Origin: Dimorphilus gyrociliatus
Taxonomy: Eukaryota; Annelida; Polychaeta; Dinophilidae
NCBI GenBank assembly: GCA_904063045.1
Contig: CAJFCJ010000019.1
Location: 3,478,684 to 3,542,683 of the forward strand
Length of the DNA stretch: 64,000 nt
Reading direction: 5' to 3'
Positions 40,604 to 55,576 of this stretch are shown piece after piece; position 1 is the stretch's first letter, and every line of letters starts with the position of its first letter. The translations under genes and the position numbers were made by a program. The notes beneath the pieces are model-generated. The model saw nothing but the letters and a program-made list of their open reading frames with translations, was not told the origin of the DNA and did no database searches.

Positions 40604-42657
40604 ATGAAGATTATTACTCGATGTTTATCAAGTCCACCGTCCATCACAAAAGATGACTCTGTTAACTCACCACCCGATAAGTCTTCAATAGTATTACCAA
40701 AGAACAAACGTTCAAGAAAGATGAGAGTGTGCCTTAACATTCCTAGTTTTCATCCTTACCAAATTACTAGTAATAGTAAGTATTCACTATTCTTTAATAT
40801 ATTCTTTTTTTTTTACTATTTAAACTATAATACAAAACATAAGAACATTCTATCAAAACGCTCTTAGAGTATTATTCATTCATCTGTAAATAGGCCTAAA
40901 TATATATATATATAATAATTTTATATATTTTGTTTTTTTAAAAAAACAAAAAAGATACTTATCTAATTTATTTCGACATATTAAATTACTCATTTTGGTT
41001 ATAATCTTAACTATTAAGACGAAGAATATTCATCGGTGAAAGTAATAAGGTTACTAACTGACTATCAGGAAAAAAACGGATGACTTATTTTAATAATTTT
41101 TTATCATTTACCTATCTATACATTCATCATTTGTAGGGAAAAACTTTTACTAATGTTAATATACATTATATTTTATTCTTCCTCTCTATTTATAGATCTA
41201 AGTTGTAAATCTACTGAATTGGGACAGAATGATGAGCTAATCTTACAAAGTCCTACTAATCCTTTGGAAGAGCAGGACGAAGATATCCACCTAGCTCCCG
41301 TTGCGGAAATTTTAAAATTCCTTTATATAGGTAATTGAAAGACTAAGAAAATCATATGTTAAAAATCGTCAACTGTTTTCTATTTAATCAGGCAATGAAA
41401 GAGATGCGGCAAACAAGGACATAATTGATTCGTTGGCCATTACACACGTCTTGAACGTTACATCTCATCTTCCAGAGCATTTTAAATCGTCTGGAATTAT
41501 TTATAAGCGTCTACCGGCAAATGACAGTTCTCAACAGGATCTAATGAAATATTTCGATCAGGCCTTTGAGTTTATAGGTAAACAGTTTTATTAACGGTTA
41601 AATAGAGAATTTTATTTTTCAAGCCAGTTAGGCCTAGAACACTTTTATGACATTAGTGACTCACAATAACATATTTTTCATTGGTTTCTAGGTTTATTTT
41701 ATAGGTCTGGCTTTTTTATTATACTTATGACTAAGCTAGACCATCAATAACCTGTAATTCTTCTTATGAAATTGAAAGTGTTTACAATCTGCAAAGTATC
41801 AGTTCGAACACGTCCGCGGGCGTAGTTGACCCTTATTTGCAGTCGTTTGAGTATAGTGAGAAATGACTCACACTGCTTTTTCTACAAACTCATTGATTGC
41901 CGTAGTTTGTCTAGCGTAAACATAGGCGTACATTTTTTTTTGTTTCGCTAAAGAATAATCGGACAAAAGTGTGGCTGGGGGGAGGAGTAGAGAGAAATAA
42001 GCTCGTATCTCATAAAATTTTTACGCGTACAGAATCTTTTTATAGGGGGAGGAGAGAAAGAGAGAGATGAAGTCAGTATAGTTTACTATAAAAATGGAGG
42101 GGGCGGGCGTAAAGGTGTGGGAGGTAAGGGAGTTAACGATAAATTCTATATTAATAATTCCTTTTTTCTAAAATAACATTGTATATTGTTCTTATATACA
42201 CAAACAAAGACTATAGAAAAAAGTAGAGTAGTGTCAAATGGAATGAATCATCCGAAGTTTGTACTTGTACGAATATAGATACACATGATTACACACGCAA
42301 AGTACGCGTTTCAACGACGCACGTGCGTTACACGTTTTATATATCACTAATTTATTAAATGTCTATTCTCATCATTATTTATTAACAGAGACGGCTCGAA
42401 AGGATAACGGCAAGGTCCTAGTCCATTGTCAAGCAGGCGTTTCTCGCTCGGTAACCGTCACTATTTCGTACATATTGAGGAAGAGCTATCTAAACGCCTA
42501 CGAAGGATATAAATTTGTTAAATCAAAACGTCCAGTCGCCTCACCAAATTTAAATTTTATGGGTCAGCTAATGAGTTTCGAACAAGCCTTAAATAAAGGT
42601 GAAATTGAAAGACAACTCGAAGCAGAATTGAAATTCGAAGTGCTTGATAAAAATTAA
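40604..42657 (+). CDS. Dual-specificity MAP kinase phosphatase, DUSP10/MKP-5-like catalytic domain
   Basis: Four exons: 40604-40775, 41196-41330, 41392-41577, 42389-42657 (253 residues). Dephosphorylates Thr and Tyr of MAP kinases (JNK/p38 for DUSP10). Active site VHCQAGVSRS: Cys about 178, Arg about 184; general acid Asp about 147 in KRLPANDSS. FVKSKRPVASPNLNFMGQL and LNVTSHLP follow DUSP10 closely. The N-terminal exon has a basic-hydrophobic stretch, KNKRSRKMRVCLNIP (about 33-47), resembling a MAPK docking motif. The rhodanese/CH2 domain of full-length DUSP10 (482 residues in human) is not seen in the 1 kb upstream, so the gene is either short by design or has a distant unrecognised 5' exon. 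Intron 3 is long (811 bp). Confidence 0.85.
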
Positions 42658-44895
42658 AAGGGAACACATTTTCCGTTGAATTGGCAAACTTTTTTTTTTA
42701 AACAAACATAAAAAAAAATCTAAAAATACTGTGCAGGGAGCTTTTTACAATTTGTAATGACATTAATTTGTACAATTATTATTTTATTTGTATAGATATA
42801 CTCTATATACAGTTGTATATATTGCTTATGTATATCTCTTCTTCCTTCTCCTCCGACTATTTGTTATTTACTAGATAATTGATAATATTTTAGCATTTTT
42901 GGTGCTGCTTGATAAACTATCAGAAGCTTATTCCATTATTCGTCTCATTCATCATTTCATTCGATTACGTTGTGAATTAAAACGTTTTGTTGTTATCCTT
43001 TGTTGTTATTTCAAATAAGCATTTAGTAAAAACAAAAATAATCTATTGTATATTGTTGTCGTTGTTGTTTTTTTTGTTTTTTCTACTTAATATAAATTAT
43101 GACAATGAATATTCTATTATTTTCCCTATATCTGTAATTTATAGAATTTCTTCTATACTATAATCTAAATATACAGTATATACACATTCTTATTATCGTC
43201 TAAGTGGTAACAAAAAAAAAATAACCTTTCTATGAATAATACTAAGCTAAACGGAAAATTATAATAATAGATTCTAATAAAACGGTAACTAAAATGAAAA
43301 TAAAAGAGGAAGGAAGAAAAGAATAAATAGGATAATAGATTAGTCTTTTCATCATTTTCTTTTTAATCCAACTATCAGGAGTGAAAAAAAAAATCCAATG
43401 TAAGAAAATCGTGATAAGGAATTACGTCATCATAATGCTTAGTTTAAAGTTTTAAGTTTCGTAAAATTGAATCTATACATTAACGCTGACAAAGAGAAAC
43501 ATGGCTATCGTGTGCGTCTATTTAATTATGTAAATATCCGTCTGTGCTTTACCCTTCTTATTCATTTTTTTTCTTTTTTGTGCAAATGTTTTGTGTATTG
43601 ATGCGAAAACTGGAAATTTGCATTTAAAAAGAAAAACAATACATATATATATTCAATATTCTGCTTAAATCTCTGTTCAAAAATTCAAACTACGCTAAAT
43701 ATTGGTAATTTAATACTATTAAATGGAAAATTTTTTACCAACCCCCCACCTTCTCCACCTATCGCTCTCCTCTCTCTCTTTTCGCTGCTCTTTGTGCTTT
43801 TTTTGTGCAGTATCTTAGCTTGACACGCGTGCTATACGAACGCTCTATCTATTGTTTTCTAGGGCCATAAAAATAATATATTACGTTAGCTGTTAACCCT
43901 TAGCTGAAATCATGTGTTTATAGAATTTGTCAAATTTCCGGGAATTGAGAAATGATATAAATGATATCAGATTTTTCTTATTCAATGCAACAATACGGTT
44001 TTAAATAAAACAAAGAAGAGGAAGTTAGAAGACAAGAGAAATTTTATCTCTAACAGTGACTAAGGACTTATGAAAATCTAATTACTATGAAAGAAATTTA
44101 AAATAGCAGATGTTCTTAACGTTGATAAGCTATATAAGTAGCGAAAGTAGATTATACAAAACTTGACGTATATAAAATTTTCATCATCGATTATCTTAAA
44201 CATATTGAGACTGATCCCTTATCATGAATTATTGATGAATTGCTGTTCATACGCTTAAACTATTTTTTATACAAGAACAGATAGAATGTTAGTAACTAGA
44301 TCAGAGAGAGAGAGAGAGAATTACAGAGAGAAAATGTATTTTTGCAAAAAGAACAAATCAACCGCATATATGTATATTTATCGCCTTTTACGCACTTCGT
44401 TTACGAAATAATCCAAACAGCTGACGAAGCGTTTTTTAAAAAGTATACCTTGAAAATTATTTTGCAGTGTTTGCCATTTTATTGCCAATATGTCTTTTCA
44501 AATTAGCATTTAAATTAACCCAAGTATTTCTATGAAATAAGGCTTTTTTAATAATATGTTCTTCTCTTACTGTCTTCACGATTTAACGATAAACGCGATT
44601 CTGATTAATATTTTAATAAATTTTTAAATTTAAACTGTTATCATTTATATATTATGCTATTTATATATATATTACAGTCATTCTATTCATTTATATACAC
44701 AACAACAACAACAACAACAACAACATCAAAAAAAAAGACTAAAACAGCAAATTTTTCTTTATTAAAACCTAAAAATAGAAGAAATTAATAAAAAACAACT
44801 ATCATTTAAAAATAAAAAGGGTATAAACTATCGATTTGCAGTGCGAAAACTATTAAAATTTTCGTCGTTTTTAGAAATATTTAAAGGTTAAAAAA
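42658..44895. other. Gene-free AT-rich stretch with simple repeats
   Basis: 3' UTR of the DUSP10-like gene and intergenic DNA. Contains a GA tract near 44303-44320 and the (AAC)n tract at 44701. No gene seen. Confidence 0.55.
44701..44724 (+). repeat. (AAC)8 microsatellite
   Basis: Eight AAC units about 170 bp before the start of the pseudokinase-like gene, possibly in its promoter or 5' UTR. Confidence 0.9.
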
Positions 44896-47800
44896 ATGTC
44901 GGAAAGTCAATCGGCAAGTGAATTAAATGATTGGAGAGTTTGTCATAAATCTAGGAATAAATCAAGTAATTTGATACGGAGAGGAATAATTCTAGTTTAA
45001 TTAATTTGTTGAATAAATTCGATATGTTTTTTCATTTAGAATCAAAGATTGGGGGATCAAGAGGTAATTTAAAAAAATCATCTAGTGTAAAGAATCCAGC
45101 AAAGAAGGTGTCGTCTTTTAAAAAGGCTGGATCGAACAGTCGACTAGCTAAAAAACCATCTGCGCCTACTAAAAAGTCGAAAGATAACTTGAAAAAGAAT
45201 AGTAAATATAATAGTGTGAGGGAAGTATCAAGATCTAGAAAAGATGAAGAAGAAGGCTGTTGTCCTTGTCTGGGGTCAGGGACACAAGAAAAAGGAAAAA
45301 GAGCTAAGGCTGTAAAAAGTGCACGAGGACGCTCGTCTCCGGTTTCACACAGAGGAAAACAAGGCGTGAAGCCAAAAGAAAAATTCTCTCCTTCCGTAGA
45401 CATTAAAAAGCCTGCATTAAGGAAGATATCTTCCAAAAAGATGAATAAGCCCTCCCTGCAAGTTCAAGAAACACTTTCCATTTCTAGGCCAGTAAAGCAA
45501 AGTCTTGAAGTACCAGTTGAAAAATTCCCCCCACCATCACCTCCTGAACTTCCACGAGATGATGACGTTGATAAGAGAAATACCGAACCGGATTTAATTG
45601 ATACAACAATCTCTATTAACAAAGAAACGGATGAGTCAGTACATGAGCAAAAGAAATTAGGTCAAACACCGTCCAAATTACAATCATCGCAAGATGACTT
45701 ACCGGTTACACCGGATAGGTTTACGTCAGAGGAGAAGAATGTCGAACAGATGCGTGCCGACAAGGAAATGGATAATTTAACACCGGTGGAACCTAAGACG
45801 GAAATTTCAATTCATTCAGATATTCATAAGAAAAGGACAGAGGAGAGAGAATTCTCTGAACCTCTTAAAGAGAATACAAATAGCTTAAAACCAGTTGATT
45901 CAACAAAGGAAAATAATACAAACTATTCAAAGAAAAAATATAGAAGGGATTTAATACCATTTTTCCTTAAAGGGAATTATGGTTCAGTAAAACCTCTATT
46001 CGAGCTAAATGATCTTTGGTTCAGATCAGTTGATGATTCAAAAGATTATATAAATACAACAACAATAGCAGTAGAACAAGCTGAAAAAGGTATATTTGAA
46101 ACCCTCGACGAAAATGATGAGTTGACAAAATTATTTATTGAAAAAATCAGTTTATCCAAAGAATTGTCTGACAAGGAATTTAAGTTAAATACTGAACTGG
46201 AAAATAAAAGGGAACTACGCCTACACTTTGCAAAAATCAATTCATTGACCTCAGATGGAAATTATAAACAAATTAGCACCATTTTTGATAGTTTATTAAA
46301 GGGACCTAGAACTATTTCAAAAACATCTCAATTGTCCACCAAATGGACGAAAGAACAGGCTCTCAATTCGGCATCTGTTCTTTTTCAAAAAATAACTAAA
46401 AAGACAGAAGAAAAGGAAATAAAACAAGAAAAAGAGCAGGAAAAAGAGCAGTCTAAAATAAAAACTAACACATCCATTTCAACGAACAACGAAGAAACAA
46501 AAGAGAGCGCTTGGCAGCTCGCCAAACGCTATGACTTTTCCTCGGATCCAAACTTTGAGGAAAAGAGAAGGAACAATAGAGATAAATTTCTAAAACTACT
46601 TGAAGAGCATACTTTATATAAAGGACCAACGAGAGGATCTTACCAGATGCCCATAATCGATTTTCCCTTATCAGTTCCAGCTCTTAATAATAACGTATTA
46701 GGAGACAACCAATTAAGGGATCTGTATTTATCCCATTGGAGGAAATTAGTACCTAATTGTGAACCGAACTTTTCTGCTATTCCAAAGCTAAAATTTATCA
46801 ATCCTTCTTTTATTACTTTGGTAAAAAGTAAACAAACGGAGAATATAGTGCTTTTAGGTGTTGGTAAAAAGTCGATAGTTGTTGCCGGCTATATGCAAGA
46901 TTCAGGAAATTCAACGTCCGAAATATTGATGGAATCGAGTTGGAATTTGCAAGTTGAAGGACGCCTCAATAATTACTCCGGGAGACCGACAGTTATTAAT
47001 AATTGTAATGCTACCGGTCAATTAGCGGTTGCAATTAAGATATATAAGGCGTCTTCGAATGATGCTACGGCTGTCAATTTAGTGAAAGAGGCTGTTATGA
47101 TGAATTACGCTAATAGAAATGTTAAATTTGGTGGCCCTCAATTTATGGGCTTGGTTAATTTATCGAGTAATAAGGAATTTCTACCGATTGGCATTGTAAG
47201 TATACTAAACGGAGATCCAGAGACTTTTGAAGTTGTTACATTGGACCGTTTATTATGGCAAGAGGTGTGCAGTCGACTAGAAAACCCGCCAAAGCAAATA
47301 CTCGAAAATATCCGTTGGATGAAATTACTTCTCAACTTGACGAAACTTTTGCATAAGTATCATCGTCGTCTTATTGTTCTTAATAAGCTGAGGATGAACT
47401 CTATCGTTCTGAGATATATCGACGGAAAAGGTTGGACTAATCCAAAACCAACCAATTTATCCGAAGCTACGTTACTCAAAGGATACTCAAAGTGCCTTAA
47501 TTATCAACTTACAACTATTTCTAAGGTTAAATCGAACGGAGCAGGTGATACATTAGCTACTGAAAATAGGTCGTTTTCAGCCGATATTACCGCCCTTGGT
47601 AATATTATTAGAGATGTGAATTTAGCTCTAAATCTGGGACTAGAAGGCATAGTTGAGTATATACAATCAGATACACCGACGCGTGATTATTGGTCAACTT
47701 GTGATGTGATTGAAGCCCTGGAGGGTGCTATGCGTGAAAGGCAACTTGAAATGAAAAAGAAAGCTGAAGAAGCCCAAGTGGCGCCTTCTGTCGGAGTTGA

Positions 47801-47942
47801 GAAATTAAAGAATCTTTTCCGAACTTCCATACAGCAACCGTTAGAGGAGAAAACAAGCAAAGCATATGCTACAATCGGAACAAAGTATACATCAAATTCT
47901 TCCATTAGCGGAGATTTTTGCTTTAAATGCTGCCGCCGTTAA
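44896..47942 (+). CDS. Large lineage-specific protein with a degenerate kinase-like (pseudokinase) domain
   Basis: Two exons, 44896-44965 and 45040-47942, phase-1 join, 990 residues. I do not recognise an orthologue. N-terminal about 25-160: very basic Lys/Ser-rich disorder with a Cys cluster (EEGCCPCLGSG). About 160-330: acidic Pro/Glu/Thr-rich. A helical block near 500-560 (WQLAKRYDFSSDPNFEEKRR). From about 620 a protein-kinase-like pattern: a Gly-rich-loop-like LLGVGKKSIVVAGYM, a beta3-like AVAIKIYK (Lys about 686), an alphaC-like stretch with Glu (NLVKEAVMMNYA), then LLHKYHRRLIVLNKLRMNS in the catalytic-loop position, where the usual HxD-LKxNN has lost its Asp, and ADITALGNII in place of a DFG segment. 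That suggests a catalytically dead fold. C-terminus ends CFKCCRR, possibly lipidated. Poly(A) signal AATAAA at 47954. The intron placement rests on splice signals only. Confidence 0.65.
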
Positions 47943-48159
47943 AGCTATAAATTAATAAAGTAGTAAAAAGAATAGTTTAAAAAAGGACTTACGAACAGTT
48001 AACAGAAACGTTAAAACAGGCCAACATTGTGACTGTCAACAGTAAAGTAAAAAATGTGCTAGTTATTTTTTTTTAATAAAAACACATCTTGTTAACATAT
48101 ACTGTAAAATTATTAATGTAAATACACTTAATAAAAAAAGAATAATGTTAATTTGGTAT

Positions 48160-49421
48160 TTAGTCGTATGGTGATGGAGGAACGACTCCCTGAGCTAAAT
48201 TTTGTCGAATTTGCCACCTCAAATCCTTACGTTTCTTTTCAGACGGAACTTGATAATTATTACCAGAGAAAACTTTGGGTTCTTTTTTAGTGACTACATC
48301 ATCTTTGTAAAGCATTAATTCTCTTATGTTCCATCTTAGTTCTTTGTGCTGCTTTTCGCCAGGCGCTTTTTGTTTTTTCCATATCTCAGCATACTTCTGA
48401 TGTTTAGCGACAGGATCACACTTTCTAACATTTTTATTATGAGGGTTAATCATCATTGGTTTAATAACCGATCTTGGACGGTCGAAATTTTCATCGATTC
48501 TAAACATTGGCTTAAAAAATAATTGTAACTTTTAATTTTAATTCACATCTCTTAAGATATTAAACAGCTAACCTGTAAATTGCTTGACTGAGGAGGGGCT
48601 GATTGGGGCCTGACTTGAGTATGCTTTTCTTGTTCTTGGTACGCTCTAGCTCGTAAATTGGCCAAACGTCTATTAACTCTTTCGACAACATCGTCTAACA
48701 GAAGGTATGATGTTATGAAATATATTATAGAGAAACTTATTTACGAACCTGCTTCACTCTCAGTAAATGATTCGTCAATGATCGTTTTACCCTCATCTTT
48801 TCTAAGCGTTTTCCTTTTCATAACATTCGATTTAGTAACGCGAGGAATAGATGGTTCAGTATCATAATCTGATGTCAAAAAACTTGTTTCATCCTCGTCT
48901 TCGTCTGTTAAAGTGGCTGATGTTGTGGTACTAGACATATTTGCAGTCGGAACTCTAACAGTTTTCCCATTTTCCTGTAAACAATTTAGAACTTAGATAT
49001 GAAAGAGAGTGCTTTTTTCATACTTTTCTGAATGTCGGAATGTCTTTCATATTAGACTGGATGCCATATGTACTCTTGAAAACATTTCTATTCACGGGAT
49101 ATGTAACTTTAGGATCATAATTTTCCTTAACGTTATTGGATCGAGATACGATTGGTCCTGATGATTCGCTAGTCTGAGACGAAGTTTCACTACCGGCTAA
49201 CGAATTACTTTTACTCCTCTCACTTTCTACTAATTTTTCAAGATCTAGGGAATGGTAACAAAAAGTATTAGGTGTAAGTTAACAAAGAATATTTAAACTC
49301 CACCTTTCTTAAAAGCTATTAATCTATCTCTTGGCACATTCCTGTAACCGAAAGTTTCTAATTGCTCCTTTATCTCATCTTCAGTAAAGCCTAGGGAATT
49401 TTCAGAAGGTGTGCGGGACAT
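48160..49421 (-). CDS. HYLS1: HYLS1, centriolar and ciliogenesis protein
   Basis: Five exons: 49421-49304, 49244-49024, 48974-48749, 48694-48573, 48510-48160 (345 residues). HYLS1 sits in the outer centriole wall and is needed for basal bodies to form cilia. The N-terminus (GFTEDEIKEQLETFGYRNVP and RDRLIAFKKDLEKLV) matches the conserved HYLS1 start. The C-terminal HYLS1 box is clear: KCDPVAKHQKYAEIWKKQKA, PGEKQHKELRWNIRELMLYK, NNYQVPSEKKRKDLRWQIRQ. The middle is acidic Ser/Thr-rich and disordered. All exon phases agree. Confidence 0.9.
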
Positions 49422-50201
49422 CTAGAGAAACAATCAACTTATCAAGCGTTTCAAAACAAGTTAAGACTTGCCAACACATTAAGAAATTTAATATTGCAAA
49501 CTTAACAAATTTTACCACTGATCAAAGCGATATAATATCTAAAAAATCTCACAATAATTATTTTCTATTTTTGATATCTTGATGCTGATTTTTATGATGG
49601 AAATTCTGGTTGGAAATGTTGTTCTATTCAAATATCAGCCATATTTAAATTTTAGCAAAACATTCAACCTCCCAGTAACTAAAACTGGTTGAGATTCGGG
49701 GGTCTGCCTAAATCACAAGAGAGTCAGCAACTTAATCTATAAAGTTATATAAATCTCTAATTCAAAATTTAAATCTTGATGGTTTGGATTCCACCAAGTA
49801 ATATCAGATAATAAGATAATGTGTAATTGTTTGAAAATATTCTTCAAAACAGATAAAGCAATATAGATGACAATAGAAGTTTGTTTTAGACAATTAAAAA
49901 TGTTAGATTTGGTTGAGTCCAATAGATGTATATTTTAGCAACGTAATTCAACGTTGACACAGAGAACGTAATAATAGAATATAAACTCATATTTCTGATG
50001 TAATAATACGTAATATTTTAATATATATATAAAGATTTTACCGTTTATTCACGTAATGAGTGTCCTTTTATGACATAGGGTATATATTCAAGTAAAAATT
50101 ATCATACATGTGTTTGGATGGCGACAAAAGAGGCTTCTTACTAAAGCCACTTCGCCGATATATAGGTTTTTACAATAAATCTGTAATTTATTTTCAGAGA
50201 T
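49422..50201. promoter_or_regulatory. Divergent region, HYLS1 (-) and WARS1 (+)
   Basis: 780 bp, AT-rich. A strong 3' splice-like site (atttattttcag) ends at 50197, only 4 bp before the WARS1 ATG, implying a 5' UTR intron or a trans-splice acceptor. Confidence 0.45.
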
Positions 50202-51608
50202 ATGGCTGAACAAACTGTTTCAAAAGACTTGGAGGACGTCAAGATCGAAGATGATAGAGTCGATCCATGGAAAGTTGAGTGTAATTCTCTAAAGGGAATA
50301 GATTATGATAAACTTATAAGTAATTATTATCAAAATTTTAGTATGAATGTATAAATGTATATTTGTTTTCGTTAATAATAGAAACATTTGGAAGTAGTAA
50401 AATTGATCAAGCATTGATTGATCGAATTGAAAAAATAACAGGCAAACCTGTTCATCCCCTTTTGAGAAGAGGCATTTTCTTTTCTCATAGGTAATTTAAG
50501 TTTATTTCATAACGAAATACAATACTAAAGATGGAATATTTTAGAGATTTAAATATCATTTTGGATCTGTATGAAAAGAATCAGCCATTCTACTTGTATA
50601 CGGGTAGAGGTCCGTCTTCTGAATCCTTACACATGGGGCATTTGATACCATTTATTTTTACAAAGTGGTTACAAGATACCTTTGACGTGCCATTAATTAT
50701 ACAATTAACGGACGATGAGAAATTCCTATGGAAGGATTTAACCGTTGAGGAGAGCAATCGTTTAGCATTTGAAAATGCAAAGGATATTATTGCTTGTGGA
50801 TTCAACAAAGACAAAACCTTTATTTTCTCCGATATCGACTATATCTCTTCATCTAAGGCTTTCTACGTGCAAATGTTGAAAATTCAAAAGTGCGTTAATC
50901 TAAATCAAAGCTGTAAAATTTTTGGTTTCGACGAAACGAGTTTCATTGGCAAAATTTCTTTCCCGGCTATTCAAGCAGCCACAGCTTTTTCTGCAGCCTT
51001 TCCACAAATCTTTAACGGAAAGACGAACGTTCCCTGCCTTATACCTTGTGCTATTGACCAAGATCCGTATTTTCGATTGACAAGGGATATTGCACCCAGA
51101 CTGAATGCTCATAAACCGTCTCTTATTCATTCTGGTTTTATACCCGCTTTACAAGGAGCGACCACAAAAATGAGTGGAAGTGTTGCAACTAGTTCAATCT
51201 TTTTAACCGATACACCTAAACAGATTAAAACGAAAATTAATAAATATGCTTTTTCGGGAGGAAGAGACACCATTGAAGAACATAGAGAAAAAGGCGGTGA
51301 TTATACTGTCGATATATCATACAAATACCTAACGTTCTTCCTAGAAGATGACGAAGAGCTCGAGCAGATCAGACAAGTAAGTAAAAGTTTAAGATTTCTG
51401 TTATTGTTGTACTCAAACATATGTTTATTTCCCACTTGTCATTCCACAGGACTATTCGAGCGGAAAACTATTAACTGGAGAACTAAAACAGAAAACGATA
51501 AAAATAATACAAGGTATTGTTGCTGATCACCAAGAACGAAGAAAGAACGTTACTGACGAAGTTGTTAAAGAATTTATGAGTATTAGAAAGTTAGCGTTTG
51601 AATACTAA
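50202..51608 (+). CDS. WARS1: Cytoplasmic tryptophanyl-tRNA synthetase
   Basis: Four exons: 50202-50319, 50382-50490, 50545-51376, 51450-51608 (405 residues). Class I synthetase that charges tRNA-Trp. Seen: GIDYDKLI (N-terminal extension of eukaryotic TrpRS), [20 protein letters not shown] (HIGH-like HMGH about 105-108), [64 protein letters not shown] (about 283-287), [17 protein letters not shown] and the C-terminal [15 protein letters not shown]. The KMSAS of vertebrates reads KMSGS. No WHEP domain precedes the catalytic core, as in insects and yeast. Not the mitochondrial form. Confidence 0.95.
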
Positions 51609-51802
51609 ATATGTGTTTATTTCTCTCGCTAACCTGATCACCGGTCTCCAGTTTAATTTAATGTCTGAAATAGAAAAGTTGAAAAAAAAGAACTTTTCAT
51701 AAAATTAAAAGATTTTTTATTAACTTGAAAAAATAGAAAACAGAAAAAATAACATTATTATTATGCAATAATTCTCTCAGTTCATAAAGATAAAAATAGA
51801 TC

Positions 51803-53963
<2,161 letters not shown>

Positions 53964-55037
53964 TGTTGAAATTTTAAAAAGATATCGATTTTTAAACGTG
54001 ACGTTTAACAAAAGCGCTGCGAGCCTCCACCGTAAATAGACTAATCGAGAAGGGGCAACTTATTATATGCAAATAACCCTTACGGATGGAACGAATCAGC
54101 TACGAGGCCATTCTTGCGATGATGTGATTGGTTAGGGCTTCTGACGATCCCTAAATGATTGACGGTTAAATGAACGGCGTTTAGAAAGCTGGACAAAATG
54201 ATTCTTAACGAGTGCATGTAATCTTGAATGAAATCGGACAAGATTACGTCGAACCGACCGAAACCGACTTTGATTATGATCAGCTATCGGGCGAAGCGTG
54301 ATCAGACCTTTCTCCGCGCTTCCTCGTCACCCTAGGAAGCCGCAGGCGTCCAGACGACCAAAGCACTTTGATCGAACATTTCCGTGTATCTTAGGCCTGT
54401 GATCATCAATTTGCTAACGAACTCTTCATTTTCATTAATCGACTCGTGAAAAACTGATAATGACTTCCTAAGGTAACAAGTGGAAACATTGTTCTCCTTG
54501 TTTTTAAGAGAAAGTGGTGCTAGCGTAAAATGACGAATTTTTAGGGTCGAAAGGAGTCAACAACGGGGGGTGGCAGGTGGAGCGCGCTTTAGCGGCAATG
54601 TTTGATGTTGGACAGGCCGTCGCGTGGGAGGTGAGAAATGCAGGTATGCGGGATCGGGAAGGTTGTAAATGAGTTTAATAATTCTTTAAATCAATTCGTT
54701 TAATTCTAAGGCAAGGCAATATAATTAAACAAGTATTTTGCGCTTAACACACTCTTCTAATGCTTTCCGATAGCTCCCGCAGCTACTTAACCCTTTTGTA
54801 TGCGTAACAAACTCTGCATTGTTTGAGGGCTTCCAATTGTTACTCTCAAGTACTTCCTTCTGTTTTTCGACTTAAACAATTCGCATTCAATCTGTTCGTT
54901 CTGTTTTACCTTCCGACATTCAACACGTTGAACGTTTAATTTCCGCAAAAACAATTAAACAAGTAGCAATAATTTTCATAATAGCCTAAATGTTTATTTT
55001 ACGGTCCCGCATCCTACAATTGATTTATTTCAAATGC

Positions 55038-55055
55038 CCTCCTCTCCCTCTCCCT

Positions 55056-55086
<31 letters not shown>

Positions 55087-55092
55087 CCTCTT
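55038..55092. repeat. Pyrimidine tract, (CTCCCT)n then (TC)n
   Basis: Compound CT-rich microsatellite in the ovo/SH3BGRL spacer. Confidence 0.85.
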
Positions 55093-55539
55093 TAAATGTT
55101 CAATTATAGAGCTTATAACTATTCTTAGAAAATTGATTGAAGAAGTCACAAAGGTCTTTCTCTATAAGAGCAGAGTTATATACTTCTTAGAAAACTTTCC
55201 GATCAATGTCATAGGTGAAGAGGTTGAAGAGTAAATGAATAGCAAATGTTCTACTTTTGAGACTACTTTATTGAATTATGATTACTAATAGTTCCCTTGA
55301 AACTTAAATGCTACCTAAACTTCCTCTATCTTTAAAGTATTACGTAACTTTTTATCTTTAGCGGTTTTTGAAAAGTTTATTGCTATACAATGTTAATTTG
55401 TTTTATTCACTTAATCAAATCTTCATTGAGCTTTATTGTATCGAGATATATGATTATCTCTCTGCTCCGCTGATAATCTATCGTAGCTTATTTTCAAAGC
55501 TTTTTGGGAAGCAGTTATAGGCAGGAGGAAAAGAGAAGA

Positions 55540-55541
<2 letters not shown>

Positions 55542-55572
<31 letters not shown>
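55542..55572. repeat. (TC)n microsatellite
   Basis: About fifteen TC units in noncoding DNA. Confidence 0.9.
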
Positions 55573-55576
<4 letters not shown>

